From a bacterium (GTDB taxonomy: Bacteria; UBP14; UBA6098; B30-G16): 32,173 bases of DNA. The notes below the pieces were generated by a model. The model ran no database searches and was not told where the DNA came from. It worked only from the letters and a program-made list of their open reading frames with translations. Below, piece by piece: positions 15,014 through 23,444 of this stretch. Where the stretch lies: positions 1-32,173 of the forward strand of contig JAUWMV010000026.1 of assembly GCA_030613005.1 (NCBI GenBank), given 5' to 3'. The stretch's first letter is position 1. Every line of letters starts with the position of its first letter. Both the position numbers and the translations under genes were made by a program.

Positions 15014-16051
15014 ATGCGATATTACAAAAAAATTTGTGTTCTATTACTCTGGCTCATCATTTCGGCATGTGCACAACAGACTGATCCATGGAGCGGGGAA
15101 ATTGAAGATAGACTCGAGTTCATCGAAAAAGAGCTTTCACAAAAACTATATTTTATCCCGTTCCCCGAGAAATTGATTCCAAAAGATTATGTTGACAAAA
15201 GATGGATTCTCTCCAGGCATGTTCACGCTCTCCTTAGAAGCTGTCCTAAGGCATCGGTCCTTATATGCAACTGGGAGCAATGGGTTGTTATTACAGCCTC
15301 CAAGAATCAACTTCTTTATATGAACAGAATTGTGCCTATTGTCCCGGAATTTGTTGGCAATAAGCAATTTAAGGCTTTCATTGCAGAACATTATCAATAT
15401 CAAACTCCCTATGATATCATCTCTACATCATATGAATCTTTGGAATTTACATCCGACGACTCTCTTATCGTTATCGTAAGGGACACGAAGAAGATCTTCA
15501 AAGGAGTCTCAAATTCTCAAGAATCTTTGGAATCCATGTCTGACGACTCTATTGTTGTTTTCGTTCGAGATATGATGAAGATTTTCAAGAGGGTATCAAG
15601 TTTTACAGAATTCTTGGAGCTGCTAACGGAAAAAGATATACCCATAATAATGCTCCCGGAATCCCTATCTGAAACACCAAACCGATACATTAGAGTTCCA
15701 TGGGGATTAGTGTCTCGTCTTCTTCCCGATACAATCGCTGAGCCTGTTGCGAAAAGTCTTGGTATCGCGGTTACTATTCAATTTTTCAAGAGTCTTCAGG
15801 ATTTCGAGTTGAAATATATAGGATTCTCTAATAGTGAGGGATTATTTCACTGGAGCGAATCGGTTAATGCCATTACAAGGTCAGTGGAATTTATGGATGA
15901 CCGTGGTCAAGTCGAGTTTTCAGATTCATTACTGACATATACCCACTATAATATTCTTATGTCGTATTGGGTGGATTATCTTCCATGGCGAATCGAGCGT
16001 GAACAACGATTAGGTCGCGATGCTTTCCAACATGCTAACCAATTGCTTTAG
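15014..16051 (+). CDS. Putative lipoprotein, phage cargo gene
   Basis: Starting at ATG 15014 this is a 345-aa protein with a lipoprotein signal: basic MRYYKK, hydrophobic VLLLWLI, then lipobox ISAC with the lipidated Cys at residue 19. The rest is mixed alpha/beta and unrecognised. It contains a 29-residue tandem duplication with a third degenerate unit. The gene runs against the phage operon between the fibre and head-completion genes, like a moron. A lipoprotein in that place may act in superinfection exclusion or surface modification, but this is inference. The frame stays open for 34 codons past its TAG stop. No ribosome-binding site is obvious, and an in-frame start at 14930 would overlap the divergent fibre gene. 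Confidence 0.6.
   Translation: MRYYKKICVLLLWLIISACAQQTDPWSGEIEDRLEFIEKELSQKLYFIPFPEKLIPKDYVDKRWILSRHVHALLRSCPKASVLICNWEQWVVITASKNQLLYMNRIVPIVPEFVGNKQFKAFIAEHYQYQTPYDIISTSYESLEFTSDDSLIVIVRDTKKIFKGVSNSQESLESMSDDSIVVFVRDMMKIFKRVSSFTEFLELLTEKDIPIIMLPESLSETPNRYIRVPWGLVSRLLPDTIAEPVAKSLGIAVTIQFFKSLQDFELKYIGFSNSEGLFHWSESVNAITRSVEFMDDRGQVEFSDSLLTYTHYNILMSYWVDYLPWRIEREQRLGRDAFQHANQLL
15434..15607 (+). repeat. Tandem 87-bp intragenic repeat in the lipoprotein gene
   Basis: Two units of 87 bases (15434-15520 and 15521-15607) encode ESLEFTSDDSLIVIVRDTKK and ESLESMSDDSIVVFVRDMMK with their following IFKxVS segments. A third, shorter version begins EFLELLTEKDIPIIML. The period of 29 codons keeps the frame. 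Confidence 0.8.
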
Positions 16052-16156
16052 GAGCTCAGACGCTCTAACGATGCTATATCACCTGAATTAACAGCATCGC
16101 TTATTCAACTCTCTAGAGATGTAATCGGGTCTCCTGGAATAACCAAACATCATTAG
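16052..16156 (+). other. Open in-frame extension after the amber stop of the lipoprotein gene
   Basis: The TAG at 16049-16051 is followed in frame by 34 sense codons up to a second TAG at 16154-16156. They read ELRRSNDAISPELTASLIQL and then SRDVIGSPG, which looks like ordinary amphipathic protein continuing the preceding helix (DAFQHANQLL). It may be a recent nonsense mutation, readthrough or chance. Confidence 0.35.
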
Positions 16157-16171
16157 CTTCCAAAGTTTTTT

Positions 16172-16624
16172 TTACGTTACAATCCAATAATCCGGTTCAG
16201 ATTTCTCGTTCACATCAATTACGTCCATGAAAGGTCTTTCCTGCGTAATGAATACAGCTTCTACCGGTCCATATCCCTGCGGTTGATTATCGAAGAACCA
16301 CTCACGCCAGGTCCCATACGGTGTTACCTCGTATCCTCTTATTTCTCCCGGTATCAATAATACTATTTTCCGACCGGTGGGATCCTCAGCCCAAAAATTT
16401 ATTACTCTTCGAAGTGCCAACATACCATCCCCATCGAGAAAATCGAATCGGATTCGAATTCGTTGTGTAACATCGTCGACCTCGAAAATGGGTTCTGGTG
16501 GATAATATGTTACGCCATTGTCGGGCAACTCTATTGTGGATATTACCGAGCCACCAACAATGAGGAAAAATTTCGCTTCCACACTGGGGAACAGCAGTTG
16601 GTTTTCATCTAATTGCTGGTTCAT
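16172..16624 (-). CDS. Phage structural protein of unknown function (head-tail region)
   Basis: From the ATG at 16624 this is a 150-aa protein. That start overlaps the stop of the upstream gene (TAATG) and has AAAGGATG upstream, so I prefer it to an in-frame start at 16645. It is acidic and beta-rich (VTQRIRIRFDFLDGDG, AVFITQERPF), with no membrane segment. I do not recognise the family. Its position after two small head-completion candidates suggests a connector, tail terminator or tail-tube-like role. Translational coupling implies production in a fixed ratio with the 123-aa protein. Confidence 0.6.
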   Translation of the reverse strand: MNQQLDENQLLFPSVEAKFFLIVGGSVISTIELPDNGVTYYPPEPIFEVDDVTQRIRIRFDFLDGDGMLALRRVINFWAEDPTGRKIVLLIPGEIRGYEVTPYGTWREWFFDNQPQGYGPVEAVFITQERPFMDVIDVNEKSEPDYWIVT

Positions 16625-16995
16625 TATTCCATCCTTTCTCCCCATCTAAATAGAAGGTAAAATTTGTAAATGTTGTAGCTGGTTATTTTGGCAACGATCT
16701 TTGAGACTCGTGCGAAATCCGGAATATCGAGCTTATCGAGCGATTCCAGCACCTTTTTTGTAATAACCTGCATATCGATTGCGGAAATTGTCGGTGGAAA
16801 ATGCAGTTTGATCACAATTTCTGCCTCGAGTATTTCACTCTTCACCGCACTAAGATCGTTCCTTACTGACAGGACATTTATTGTTGCTCCTGGAAGTTGC
16901 GTTGCCGCAAGCTCGTCGTCACCAATAAGAATATCCCTCAATTCTATTACTTCGAGTAATTTGCTCTGGATGCTTTCTAATATTTTCTTCAGCAT
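16624..16995 (-). CDS. Small phage head-completion or tail-terminator candidate
   Basis: The 123-aa protein starts with an amphipathic helix (LKKILESIQSKLLEVIEL), followed by strands and helices (EILEAEIVIKLHF, VITKKVLESLDKLDIP) and an aromatic end (YKFYLLFRWGERME). Size, alpha/beta layout and position two genes after the capsid protein fit head-tail joining or tail-terminator proteins, but there is no diagnostic motif. It begins three bases after the preceding stop and overlaps the next gene by one base. Confidence 0.55.
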   Translation of the reverse strand: MLKKILESIQSKLLEVIELRDILIGDDELAATQLPGATINVLSVRNDLSAVKSEILEAEIVIKLHFPPTISAIDMQVITKKVLESLDKLDIPDFARVSKIVAKITSYNIYKFYLLFRWGERME

Positions 16996-16998
16996 TAT

Positions 16999-17361
16999 TT
17001 ACCTCACAATCTCATATCCGCTGTCGAGTTGCTTCGACAGTATTTTCAATGCTCTTTCAAGTTCTTCCTCAAATTTCATTTCATAGAGCCTGGCTTTATG
17101 CTGAAAAATATCGTTATCTCGAACTGAATTCTCACGGAAAACCACACATAAATTCAAGAGTATCCCCGCTCTTTTGAAAATTGAGGAGTTTTCGATGCTT
17201 GAAATTACATCGTCTAAATGACTGTATCGCTGTTGAATTCTACTTTCCAGCATAGACTTAATTGTCCCATGTCTGTATGCATCCGGAATTCGACCAACAA
17301 TTTCTCCCTCCAGCGCAATAAGGTCTGCTGGTGTATATAAAACGCTTTCCTGCCAGGACAT
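16999..17361 (-). CDS. Small phage head-tail connector candidate
   Basis: I place the start at the ATG at 17361, preceded by AAGGAG seven bases away, giving 120 aa. A longer frame from 17460 would overlap the capsid gene and read through a terminator-like hairpin, so it is unlikely. The protein begins SWQESVLYTPADLIALEGEI and is helical with charged segments, resembling in size and location the connector or adaptor proteins that plug the portal. No family motif is visible. It begins the second block of phage genes, after the capsid hairpin. Confidence 0.55.
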   Translation of the reverse strand: MSWQESVLYTPADLIALEGEIVGRIPDAYRHGTIKSMLESRIQQRYSHLDDVISSIENSSIFKRAGILLNLCVVFRENSVRDNDIFQHKARLYEMKFEEELERALKILSKQLDSGYEIVR

Positions 17362-17406
17362 TTCTTGCTCCTTGATTTTTATTATTAATTCATCTAAAAA
17401 TTTAGA

Positions 17407-17426
17407 GAGGGAGTGCAAGCTCCCTC
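17407..17426 (-). terminator. Hairpin just after the capsid gene
   Basis: A perfect 7-bp stem (GAGGGAG / CTCCCTC) with a 6-base loop begins 24 bases after the capsid stop codon. On the minus strand it is followed by TCTAAATTTTTAG. It probably attenuates transcription so that capsid mRNA exceeds that of the downstream connector genes. Confidence 0.55.
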
Positions 17427-17449
17427 CCATTATAGATCGACACGTTTGT

Positions 17450-18580
17450 TTATTCATCACCTATATTCTTGATTAGTCCGTGTGCCTGCAATGCGTTATG
17501 TATCTCCAAAGTATATTCGCCTAACACTCTTCTGGCAGTGAAATCTGCACCGGATGGCGTAGCATCGAAATCGGAAAGCGAACGGTTGTCCATTGGCACT
17601 AATGCAAGTCGTTTTGTATCCAGAAATAGAACTTTATCATCTGGCATATTGACATCGAGAACGATGGTTTCGATCATTCCCAGCGGAAGATCGCCAATGA
17701 ATTCATAAACTGCAGCTCCAGTTGAAGTATCTGTATATCGTGTTCTTACAATCGGCGTTGAACCCGAAGTAAGATTAAACGATGAAATTTTTCGGGCTTG
17801 TTTGGTACCAGCTAAAAGCAGATTCGGCTGTCCACCTTTCTTGGCAATATCCTCCAAAAGATCGTTCATCATTGTCGATGTGAGCGGATTACTGCTGGCA
17901 TCTTTTACATTGCCATTTGAATCGTCGACATAATACAACACGCCACCCATTGTTCTTGGCACAGCGGGATCGCTAGTATTTGCGTAGCGACGTCCGTAGA
18001 TCGCTGCGAAGTTCATCTCCATACTCAACTGCACAATTGCATCACGAACAGAACGATCGATTAAATCCTCAAAAACAAGATGTCGTGAGTTTTTGGCAGT
18101 GTTTGAGACACGTGTTGTTCGGGTGAATATCTGAGTGTAGTTATATTCAGTTCCCGGTTCTGTCCAAATATTGTCTCCAGCTTCACTACCTTCAGCTGCA
18201 GGAGTATACAGTATTTTAACCACAGTGTTATCATCCATAGCGACTGCTGTGGTTCCACCATATCCTCTAGTTACTGTTAGAGTATTAGTGGCAACCGAAG
18301 TAACTTTCATCTGCTCATCGTATCCTGCGAATCCCAAGATCATTCCGCTGGTGAACTTTGAGCCGTCATCCACATCGATGCTTGTATCGGAATTGATTAT
18401 ACTGCCGTTAAGTGCATCCTCTGTCGGTTCTATTACATCCTCGACCCATTCGTGCTTGTGGTGATATGCTCTGCCCACAATAGGAATTCTGGAAATGAAT
18501 GTCGGGGTTTTCTCTATAATTGTCAACAGAACGTCCGAGAGATCCCGACGTAGGTTTTGAAATGAATAAGTGGTAATCAT
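17450..18580 (-). CDS. Major capsid protein, SU10/DUF5309-like
   Basis: The 376-aa protein resembles the SU10-type (DUF5309) major capsid proteins with the HK97 fold. It begins with a helix (RRDLSDVLLTIIEKTPTFISR) and reaches HKHEWVEDVIEP at about 42-53. A beta insert follows with VATNTLTVTRGYGGT, then the EYNYTQIFTRTTRVSNTA segment and the spine helix MEMNFAAIYGRR. The P-domain-like part PNLLLAGTKQARKIS and the C-terminal RRVLGEYTLEIHNALQAHG are also typical. An AAAGGAGG site lies six bases before the ATG. The gene sits after the scaffold gene with a 266-base structured leader and is followed by a hairpin, consistent with high separate expression. Confidence 0.85.
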   Translation of the reverse strand: MITTYSFQNLRRDLSDVLLTIIEKTPTFISRIPIVGRAYHHKHEWVEDVIEPTEDALNGSIINSDTSIDVDDGSKFTSGMILGFAGYDEQMKVTSVATNTLTVTRGYGGTTAVAMDDNTVVKILYTPAAEGSEAGDNIWTEPGTEYNYTQIFTRTTRVSNTAKNSRHLVFEDLIDRSVRDAIVQLSMEMNFAAIYGRRYANTSDPAVPRTMGGVLYYVDDSNGNVKDASSNPLTSTMMNDLLEDIAKKGGQPNLLLAGTKQARKISSFNLTSGSTPIVRTRYTDTSTGAAVYEFIGDLPLGMIETIVLDVNMPDDKVLFLDTKRLALVPMDNRSLSDFDATPSGADFTARRVLGEYTLEIHNALQAHGLIKNIGDE

Positions 18581-18670
18581 GAAAACCTCCTTTAGGTTAA
18601 TTATGTTTGAAAATTGATTGAAAATCGTTTTACAGAGAGCTTTGCAAAGGAATTATAAAGAATTTACAGA

Positions 18671-18801
18671 GGGTGTAAACTTTCTTATCAGTTTACCCTA
18701 AGGACTTTATTCCCTTATTGGATTTAATTTTCCAATGAAATAAGTCTTGAGTGAGTTTATCCCTTAAGAATTCAAAACCTTCAATTTAAATCTTCTGAAG
18801 G
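18671..18801 (-). promoter_or_regulatory. Structured leader upstream of the capsid gene
   Basis: The 266-base gap before the capsid gene holds three inverted repeats: GGGTGTAAAC/GTTTACCC at 18671-18698 (one bulge), CTTATTGGA/TCCAAT...ATAAG at 18714-18741 (three-base bulge), and CCTTCA/TGAAGG at 18778-18801. The last could end the scaffold transcript; on the minus strand it is followed by TTTTG. The others would fold in the capsid leader RNA. No convincing -35/-10 pair is seen. Confidence 0.4.
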
Positions 18802-18846
18802 CTGTTTATCTCTTGCTCGATAATTCTGGCACATGTTATTGCTGCT

Positions 18847-19251
18847 CTATCTCCTCAATGCGCTAAGTATTTCCAATGGATCATTTCCTCGATTGGCTCT
18901 AATCTTTCCTGGAACTCCGTTATCGATTTCGACTGCGGAGTTTTTCACGAAAAGTTCCGGAAAGTTCTTCTTAAGCGTCTGAACGATTTCATTAGCTCTA
19001 TCTGCGTTAATTTCCTCTTGAAGTTCAGCCACGCTGGAAAGTTTTTCCGCTGCATCGAGTCGTTCCATTCTGATACCGGAGTTTAGCGCACAACTTTGAA
19101 AGATTCGCCTGTTGCGTTCTGCCAATAGCATCTTCTCAGTTTTGCCAAGCCTTTCGCGAATATCATCTAATGTATCGGTAATATCTTCTTTCAGGGATTC
19201 TTCCGATTGTTTCTCCTCAGAAACATCTTGGATTTCCTTATCTTTCTCCAT
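18847..19251 (-). CDS. Phage capsid scaffold protein
   Basis: The 134-aa protein is highly charged and helical. An acidic N-terminus (KDKEIQDVSEEKQSEESLKE) leads into a coiled coil (DTLDDIRERLGKTEKMLLAE) at about 26-46, and it ends with a basic segment (EILSALRR). No enzymatic motif is present. This composition, and its position between portal and capsid genes, is typical of scaffolding proteins whose basic C-terminal end binds the capsid protein. The gene starts 12 bases after the portal stop with AAAAGGAG upstream. It is shorter than many scaffolds and has no protease domain. Confidence 0.7.
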   Translation of the reverse strand: MEKDKEIQDVSEEKQSEESLKEDITDTLDDIRERLGKTEKMLLAERNRRIFQSCALNSGIRMERLDAAEKLSSVAELQEEINADRANEIVQTLKKNFPELFVKNSAVEIDNGVPGKIRANRGNDPLEILSALRR

Positions 19252-19263
19252 CGAATTCTCCTT

Positions 19264-20691
19264 TTACTGTATTTTATTATTCTCTAAGTTATTTTCTTGC
19301 AATAAGTTTTCGCTCCACCATTCATACGATTGCTTAAGCATCGTTTCCGCTTCTTGTTCGGTCACTTTGTAGCGACGTATAAGGAAATCGATCGGTGTAG
19401 CAAGTTTGTTCTGGAACATGAAGCGCCACTCCGCCAATTCCTCACCCTGAGGTTGTGGAAGTGAGATGTCGTTGACAGTAACTTTAAGGTGAATATCCTC
19501 TGGAAATGTAACTCCGCTGAATTGGTGATTAGCAGGCAAAAATGGTGCATGATAGTTCCAAACTTTCTTAATAACCTCGAAGAGTTCTTCCTCTGCATCT
19601 TCGAAAAACGGCACTTCATTCTCCCGAGATTCAAGAAGCTTGAGATTTTCCATTACCAATGCGAATCCAGACTTCACGCCTCCACGAAGTGAGAAATCCG
19701 CATTAGAAACGCCATAAGCTCGAAATATCCTCATTATTTCGTGCTCGAGAAGAGTTATAAGCTCCTTAATTTGCGGATCAGGTGATTCAAATCTAAAATC
19801 CGGGCTTCCTTGGTCACCTATCATTCCTAACGGAATTATCAACGGTTTCCCCGGTGAGATAGTTATTTGTTCCGGTCCTCTATAACCGATTAATATTGGC
19901 ACCGAGAAAGTTTGCATCTTCACAAGGTAGTTAAGCTGAGTTAGTTTTATGTTTATATTATCCTGAGCGATTATTAGATCGTCACCACCTTGAACGAAAA
20001 AGCTTTCGTGCGGAAGCTCATCCGTAAAACGCACAAACGGCAATACATCGTACGGATTTATTCCATTTTGATTTCCTGGATTTACTATAATATCACCTCG
20101 AGCCGAAAGCCTTAAATATCGGTTCTTGTCCCAATAGTGGATTATGTAACGGTTATCCAACGTCCAGTTATCCTCGTATTGTGAGAGTGGCCTTGCGTAT
20201 GCGATTACATCCGGTTCAGTGGGATCGTTATCGTCCACCAGCACATCTACAAGATTCGGTGTGAGTATGTCGAGTTTGATACTGTTGTATCTGAATGACG
20301 GTTTTATAAGCACATTTCTGCAGAGTTTAACATGTCGGTTTGCGGTTTTCATAATCGTTTCGTATCTCGTCTTTTGTTGGATGAATGTCCATAATTTGGT
20401 AAGTTTTGCGCCAACAGGCTTGTTGCTATCTCTTATAAGGGATCTTCTCGCTCCGCTGCGATATATCATTGCAGTTTCATTGACAATTGCTTTCACAATA
20501 TTAAAAAAATGTGGTTGGAGAGATAACGGATCCGTATGAGCGAACTGCGTCGAAATCATATCCTGCAAATATGTCAGTTGCCTGTCGTAATAGTAATCTA
20601 ATCGCTTGATAATATCACGCTTGTATTGCGTCGTCGAACTTTTTCTGGATTCAGACAAAAGCACAGATATTTTCTTTTCAATAGGAATCAT
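19264..20691 (-). CDS. Phage portal protein
   Basis: The 475-aa protein fits the portal family in length and layout. An N-terminal helical part includes RLDYYYDRQLTYL, then PHFFNIVKAIVNETAMIYRSG at about 61-81, a phrase typical of SPP1-type portals. The wing region follows with DVLVDDNDPTEPDVIAYARP. The stem/crown helices include IKLTQLNYLVKMQTF, and the later helix LEHEIMRIFRAYGVS leads into a GGVKSGFALVMENLKLLESRE loop near 340-365. Twelve copies form the ring through which DNA is packaged. It follows TerL in the operon order, but the Fic gene on the opposite strand separates them. A strong AAGGAGG lies before the ATG. Confidence 0.85.
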   Translation of the reverse strand: MIPIEKKISVLLSESRKSSTTQYKRDIIKRLDYYYDRQLTYLQDMISTQFAHTDPLSLQPHFFNIVKAIVNETAMIYRSGARRSLIRDSNKPVGAKLTKLWTFIQQKTRYETIMKTANRHVKLCRNVLIKPSFRYNSIKLDILTPNLVDVLVDDNDPTEPDVIAYARPLSQYEDNWTLDNRYIIHYWDKNRYLRLSARGDIIVNPGNQNGINPYDVLPFVRFTDELPHESFFVQGGDDLIIAQDNINIKLTQLNYLVKMQTFSVPILIGYRGPEQITISPGKPLIIPLGMIGDQGSPDFRFESPDPQIKELITLLEHEIMRIFRAYGVSNADFSLRGGVKSGFALVMENLKLLESRENEVPFFEDAEEELFEVIKKVWNYHAPFLPANHQFSGVTFPEDIHLKVTVNDISLPQPQGEELAEWRFMFQNKLATPIDFLIRRYKVTEQEAETMLKQSYEWWSENLLQENNLENNKIQ

Positions 20692-20746
20692 CGTTCCTCC
20701 TTAAATGTTTATTGGAATTTTTGGTTAATCGTTTTATTATTTCGTT

Positions 20747-21877
20747 ATGATAAAGGACGACTTCAAAAACCCAAACGGTCGATTTGTGGGCATAACTTAT
20801 GAAAAAGTAAGGACTTATGCATTCATACCAAAATTTTTACCACCAAAAATCAAATGGGACAATGAATTGGTGAATAAGCTTGCAGATGCCCAAAAGTCAT
20901 TGGCTGAACTTAATGGTTTCGTTACCAGTCTCCCAAACCGTCAAATACTTCTCACAAGTTTTATATCAACGGAGGCTATTCTCTCCTCACAAATCGAGGG
21001 AACTCAAGCGACAATAGAAGACCTCGGTTTATTCCAAGCCACCGGTGAAGAACGCACCGAGGATGTCCGAGAAGTAAGCAATCATGTCGATGCGCTTTAT
21101 CATGGATTTAAATCATTGGAGAAACTTCCAATTTGTATTCGCATGGTGAAAGAGCTTCATTCAATACTTCTTAAGGATGTTCGAGGAGAAAATAGAATGC
21201 CAGGTGAATTCCGCAGAACTCAGGTATATATTGCTTCCCCCGGTCAAACAATTAAATATGCATCATTCATCCCTCCACCACCAAGAATGCTCTTAGAACT
21301 CTTGGGTAACTGGGAAAAATTCATTCAAAACAACACAAAAATTCCGTCATTAGTTCTCGCAGCCATAATGCATTATCAATTCGAAGCCATTCATCCATTC
21401 CTCGATGGCAATGGACGAATAGGTCGATTACTAATCATGCTTTTATTATTGAAACAGAAACTACTCGACGAACCGGTTTTATATCTCAGCGCTTATTTTG
21501 CTTCACATAGACAACAATATTACGATCAACTTTTAAATGTCAGTCAAAATTCCGATTGGCGAAGTTGGATTCTGTTTTTCCTGGATGGTATTAGACAATT
21601 ATCACAAGAAGCATTAGTCAAAGCAAGAAAACTATTCGATATATACGATGGATACATACATAAATATTCTGGTGTAACATTTCAAGTTGCTGAAATGCTT
21701 TTCAAAAAGCCAATTTTTACAAGAACTCAGATGGCAAATCTAATTTCTGCGTCTCGCCCAATGATTTATTATGCAATTAAGCGTCTGGAGGAATCGGGAG
21801 TTATAGTTTCTCCAGGAAAATCTAAATACGGGCAGCATTACTACGCTCAGGAAATTCTCGAAATTGTTATTGAGTAA
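20747..21877 (+). CDS. Fic family AMP-transferase with built-in inhibitory helix and winged helix
   Basis: The 376-aa protein has the complete Fic catalytic motif HPFLDGNGRIGR at 216-227 (His216), so it should transfer AMP or another phosphate-linked group to a target hydroxyl. An inhibitory motif of S/T-x-x-x-E-G type, SSQIEG at 80-85 with Glu84, lies in the N-terminal helix, marking a class II, self-inhibited Fic. The flap segment RRTQVYIASP is at 156-165. A C-terminal winged-helix-like domain (about 305-376, with TRTQMANLISASRPMIYYAI) suggests DNA binding. The gene lies between terL and portal, opposite to them, so it is probably an acquired cargo gene. The start lacks a clear ribosome-binding site. 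Confidence 0.9.
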   Translation: MIKDDFKNPNGRFVGITYEKVRTYAFIPKFLPPKIKWDNELVNKLADAQKSLAELNGFVTSLPNRQILLTSFISTEAILSSQIEGTQATIEDLGLFQATGEERTEDVREVSNHVDALYHGFKSLEKLPICIRMVKELHSILLKDVRGENRMPGEFRRTQVYIASPGQTIKYASFIPPPPRMLLELLGNWEKFIQNNTKIPSLVLAAIMHYQFEAIHPFLDGNGRIGRLLIMLLLLKQKLLDEPVLYLSAYFASHRQQYYDQLLNVSQNSDWRSWILFFLDGIRQLSQEALVKARKLFDIYDGYIHKYSGVTFQVAEMLFKKPIFTRTQMANLISASRPMIYYAIKRLEESGVIVSPGKSKYGQHYYAQEILEIVIE

Positions 21878-21904
21878 CTTAGCATTTTGTAAATCTAAAG
21901 AAAT

Positions 21905-21934
21905 TTGTAAAAGAAATGGCAAAAAATTTTACAA
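21905..21934. terminator. AT-rich hairpin between convergent Fic and terL genes
   Basis: An inverted repeat TTGTAAAA / TTTTACAA (8 bp, 14-base loop) followed by TTTT lies between the two convergent 3' ends. The element TTTGTAAA recurs in either orientation four times in 21890-21970. A weak bidirectional terminator is possible. I see nothing else in the 209-base gap. Confidence 0.3.
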
Positions 21935-22086
21935 TTTTGAGAATTTGTCTAATGTGTTTTACAAATTATGAATGCATAATAGAATAATCGCAGAATCTGT
22001 TCGTTCACGTTTTAGTTCCCGTTTATTTTCTATATACCTTATACTCAATAAGTTAGCTAAATTTTATATCATATTTCCGTCTCTAT

Positions 22087-23325
22087 TTACACAATCCACT
22101 TTCCACCATCCCGATCCAGCATCGTAATTAAATATCGCATAGCATCCATTGTGTGATCGTGCACACCATCCTTCTCCGGAAGTTCTGAACTTTTGCCAAT
22201 AACTCCTTCAGGATAGTGATATCCTCTGAAATCAGCAATCAATCGCTTTAATGAAGGATCTAAGAACAGCTTTTGTTTATTTGAAGCCGACAAAATTTTT
22301 GCTCGAACTAAGAAAATTCCTCGAACAATTGAACCACCGACAATCCGGATGCGGTCTATACCGTTTCGACGAAGCTGATCCACCATAGCAAATCCGCCTG
22401 ACTCCTGCCGCGATTGCGTCGCCTCAAACCCAGTAACAAGTCCATCGATTTCGTCGAATGCCACTTTAGCCTGGAATCTCTTGCCTGAAGGTAGAATTAC
22501 TTTCTCGCTCTTAAGTATTGCACAGATCATTTCCGGCGTCATATAAGACTCGACGATCTCATCAAAAAATTCGACTGTGCCATCAGGTCTTTGTTGAGCC
22601 CACAATAGTGCAGTAGGATTTCTCCATCCAAAATCTGCACATACATATATAGGTAATGTTGCATCCGGGGTAATAGGTCTTATGTTTGTATCGCAAAAAT
22701 CGTCATACACTTGCCCCAAATACGCTTCAAATGAAGCTTCATACTGCTGTCTGAAAAATTTGGGGTCGAGCATCTTCTTGGCATTCTCGACCTCCTCAGG
22801 ATCTATCAATGGGTTGTCTAAAGTCTTTGCAAACACCGAGGTAAGTATATTGTTACTAACAAGTTCCCACACCCAATTATGACCATTCGGCGTTGTGGTT
22901 ATGAATCCCAATCCTTTTGTGGATATAATCCTCGAGTAAAGCGTATCCCATGTCTTTCGATCCACGATCGCAGCTTCGTCCAAATGGAAATAATCGAGAG
23001 TCAGTCCGTAAAGTCGTTCTGGAATTTCCGCTGATCTAAAGAGAATTACGCTACCGTTTCTCAACCAAAGTTTATTTTGGGTTTGCGAGAACTTTTTAAC
23101 TGCTTTTTTTGGGAGTAATAGTCTCCACAGTGGCAAAATTACATCTCGAATCATAGGATATGTTGGCGCAACCACTGCACCCACAGAACGTTTGCGCAGT
23201 GCGTGTCTTATACATTTTACAGTTCCGGCGAAGCTCTTTCCAGAGCGTACTCCACCCACAAATCCGCTAAATCTCGATTTATTCGAAACAAATTCTCGTT
23301 GTTTATCCGAAAGTGAGAGATGCAT
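22087..23325 (-). CDS. terL: Terminase large subunit
   Basis: This is the DNA packaging motor ATPase and nuclease. From the ATG at 23325 it is 412 aa; a GTG at 23355 adds ten residues and is less likely. The ATPase part has Walker A GGVRSGKS at 24-31, Walker B DYFHLDEA at 111-118, and the coupling motif TTTPNG at 143-148. The RNase H-like nuclease begins with YVCADFGW, in which D231 is the first acidic residue. Further acidic residues are in VAFDE and, near the end, DHTMDAMRYL. It would bind the portal to fill the capsid. Full length, with all motifs intact. The ribosome-binding site is weak. Confidence 0.93.
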   Translation of the reverse strand: MHLSLSDKQREFVSNKSRFSGFVGGVRSGKSFAGTVKCIRHALRKRSVGAVVAPTYPMIRDVILPLWRLLLPKKAVKKFSQTQNKLWLRNGSVILFRSAEIPERLYGLTLDYFHLDEAAIVDRKTWDTLYSRIISTKGLGFITTTPNGHNWVWELVSNNILTSVFAKTLDNPLIDPEEVENAKKMLDPKFFRQQYEASFEAYLGQVYDDFCDTNIRPITPDATLPIYVCADFGWRNPTALLWAQQRPDGTVEFFDEIVESYMTPEMICAILKSEKVILPSGKRFQAKVAFDEIDGLVTGFEATQSRQESGGFAMVDQLRRNGIDRIRIVGGSIVRGIFLVRAKILSASNKQKLFLDPSLKRLIADFRGYHYPEGVIGKSSELPEKDGVHDHTMDAMRYLITMLDRDGGKWIV

Positions 23326-23444
23326 TTTAACTCTAATCTTCTTGTAAATGTACACATATTCATTAAATTATTCGTAACAGGAGAATCTAAATCACCCTTT
23401 TACAGAATTTAAGGGGTTAAATTTTTTTCAATAAGGGGTCAATT

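Noticed and set aside
17362-17460. Longer start for the connector candidate
   Set aside because: It would overlap the capsid gene and read through a terminator-like hairpin, while an ATG at 17361 has a good AAGGAG site.
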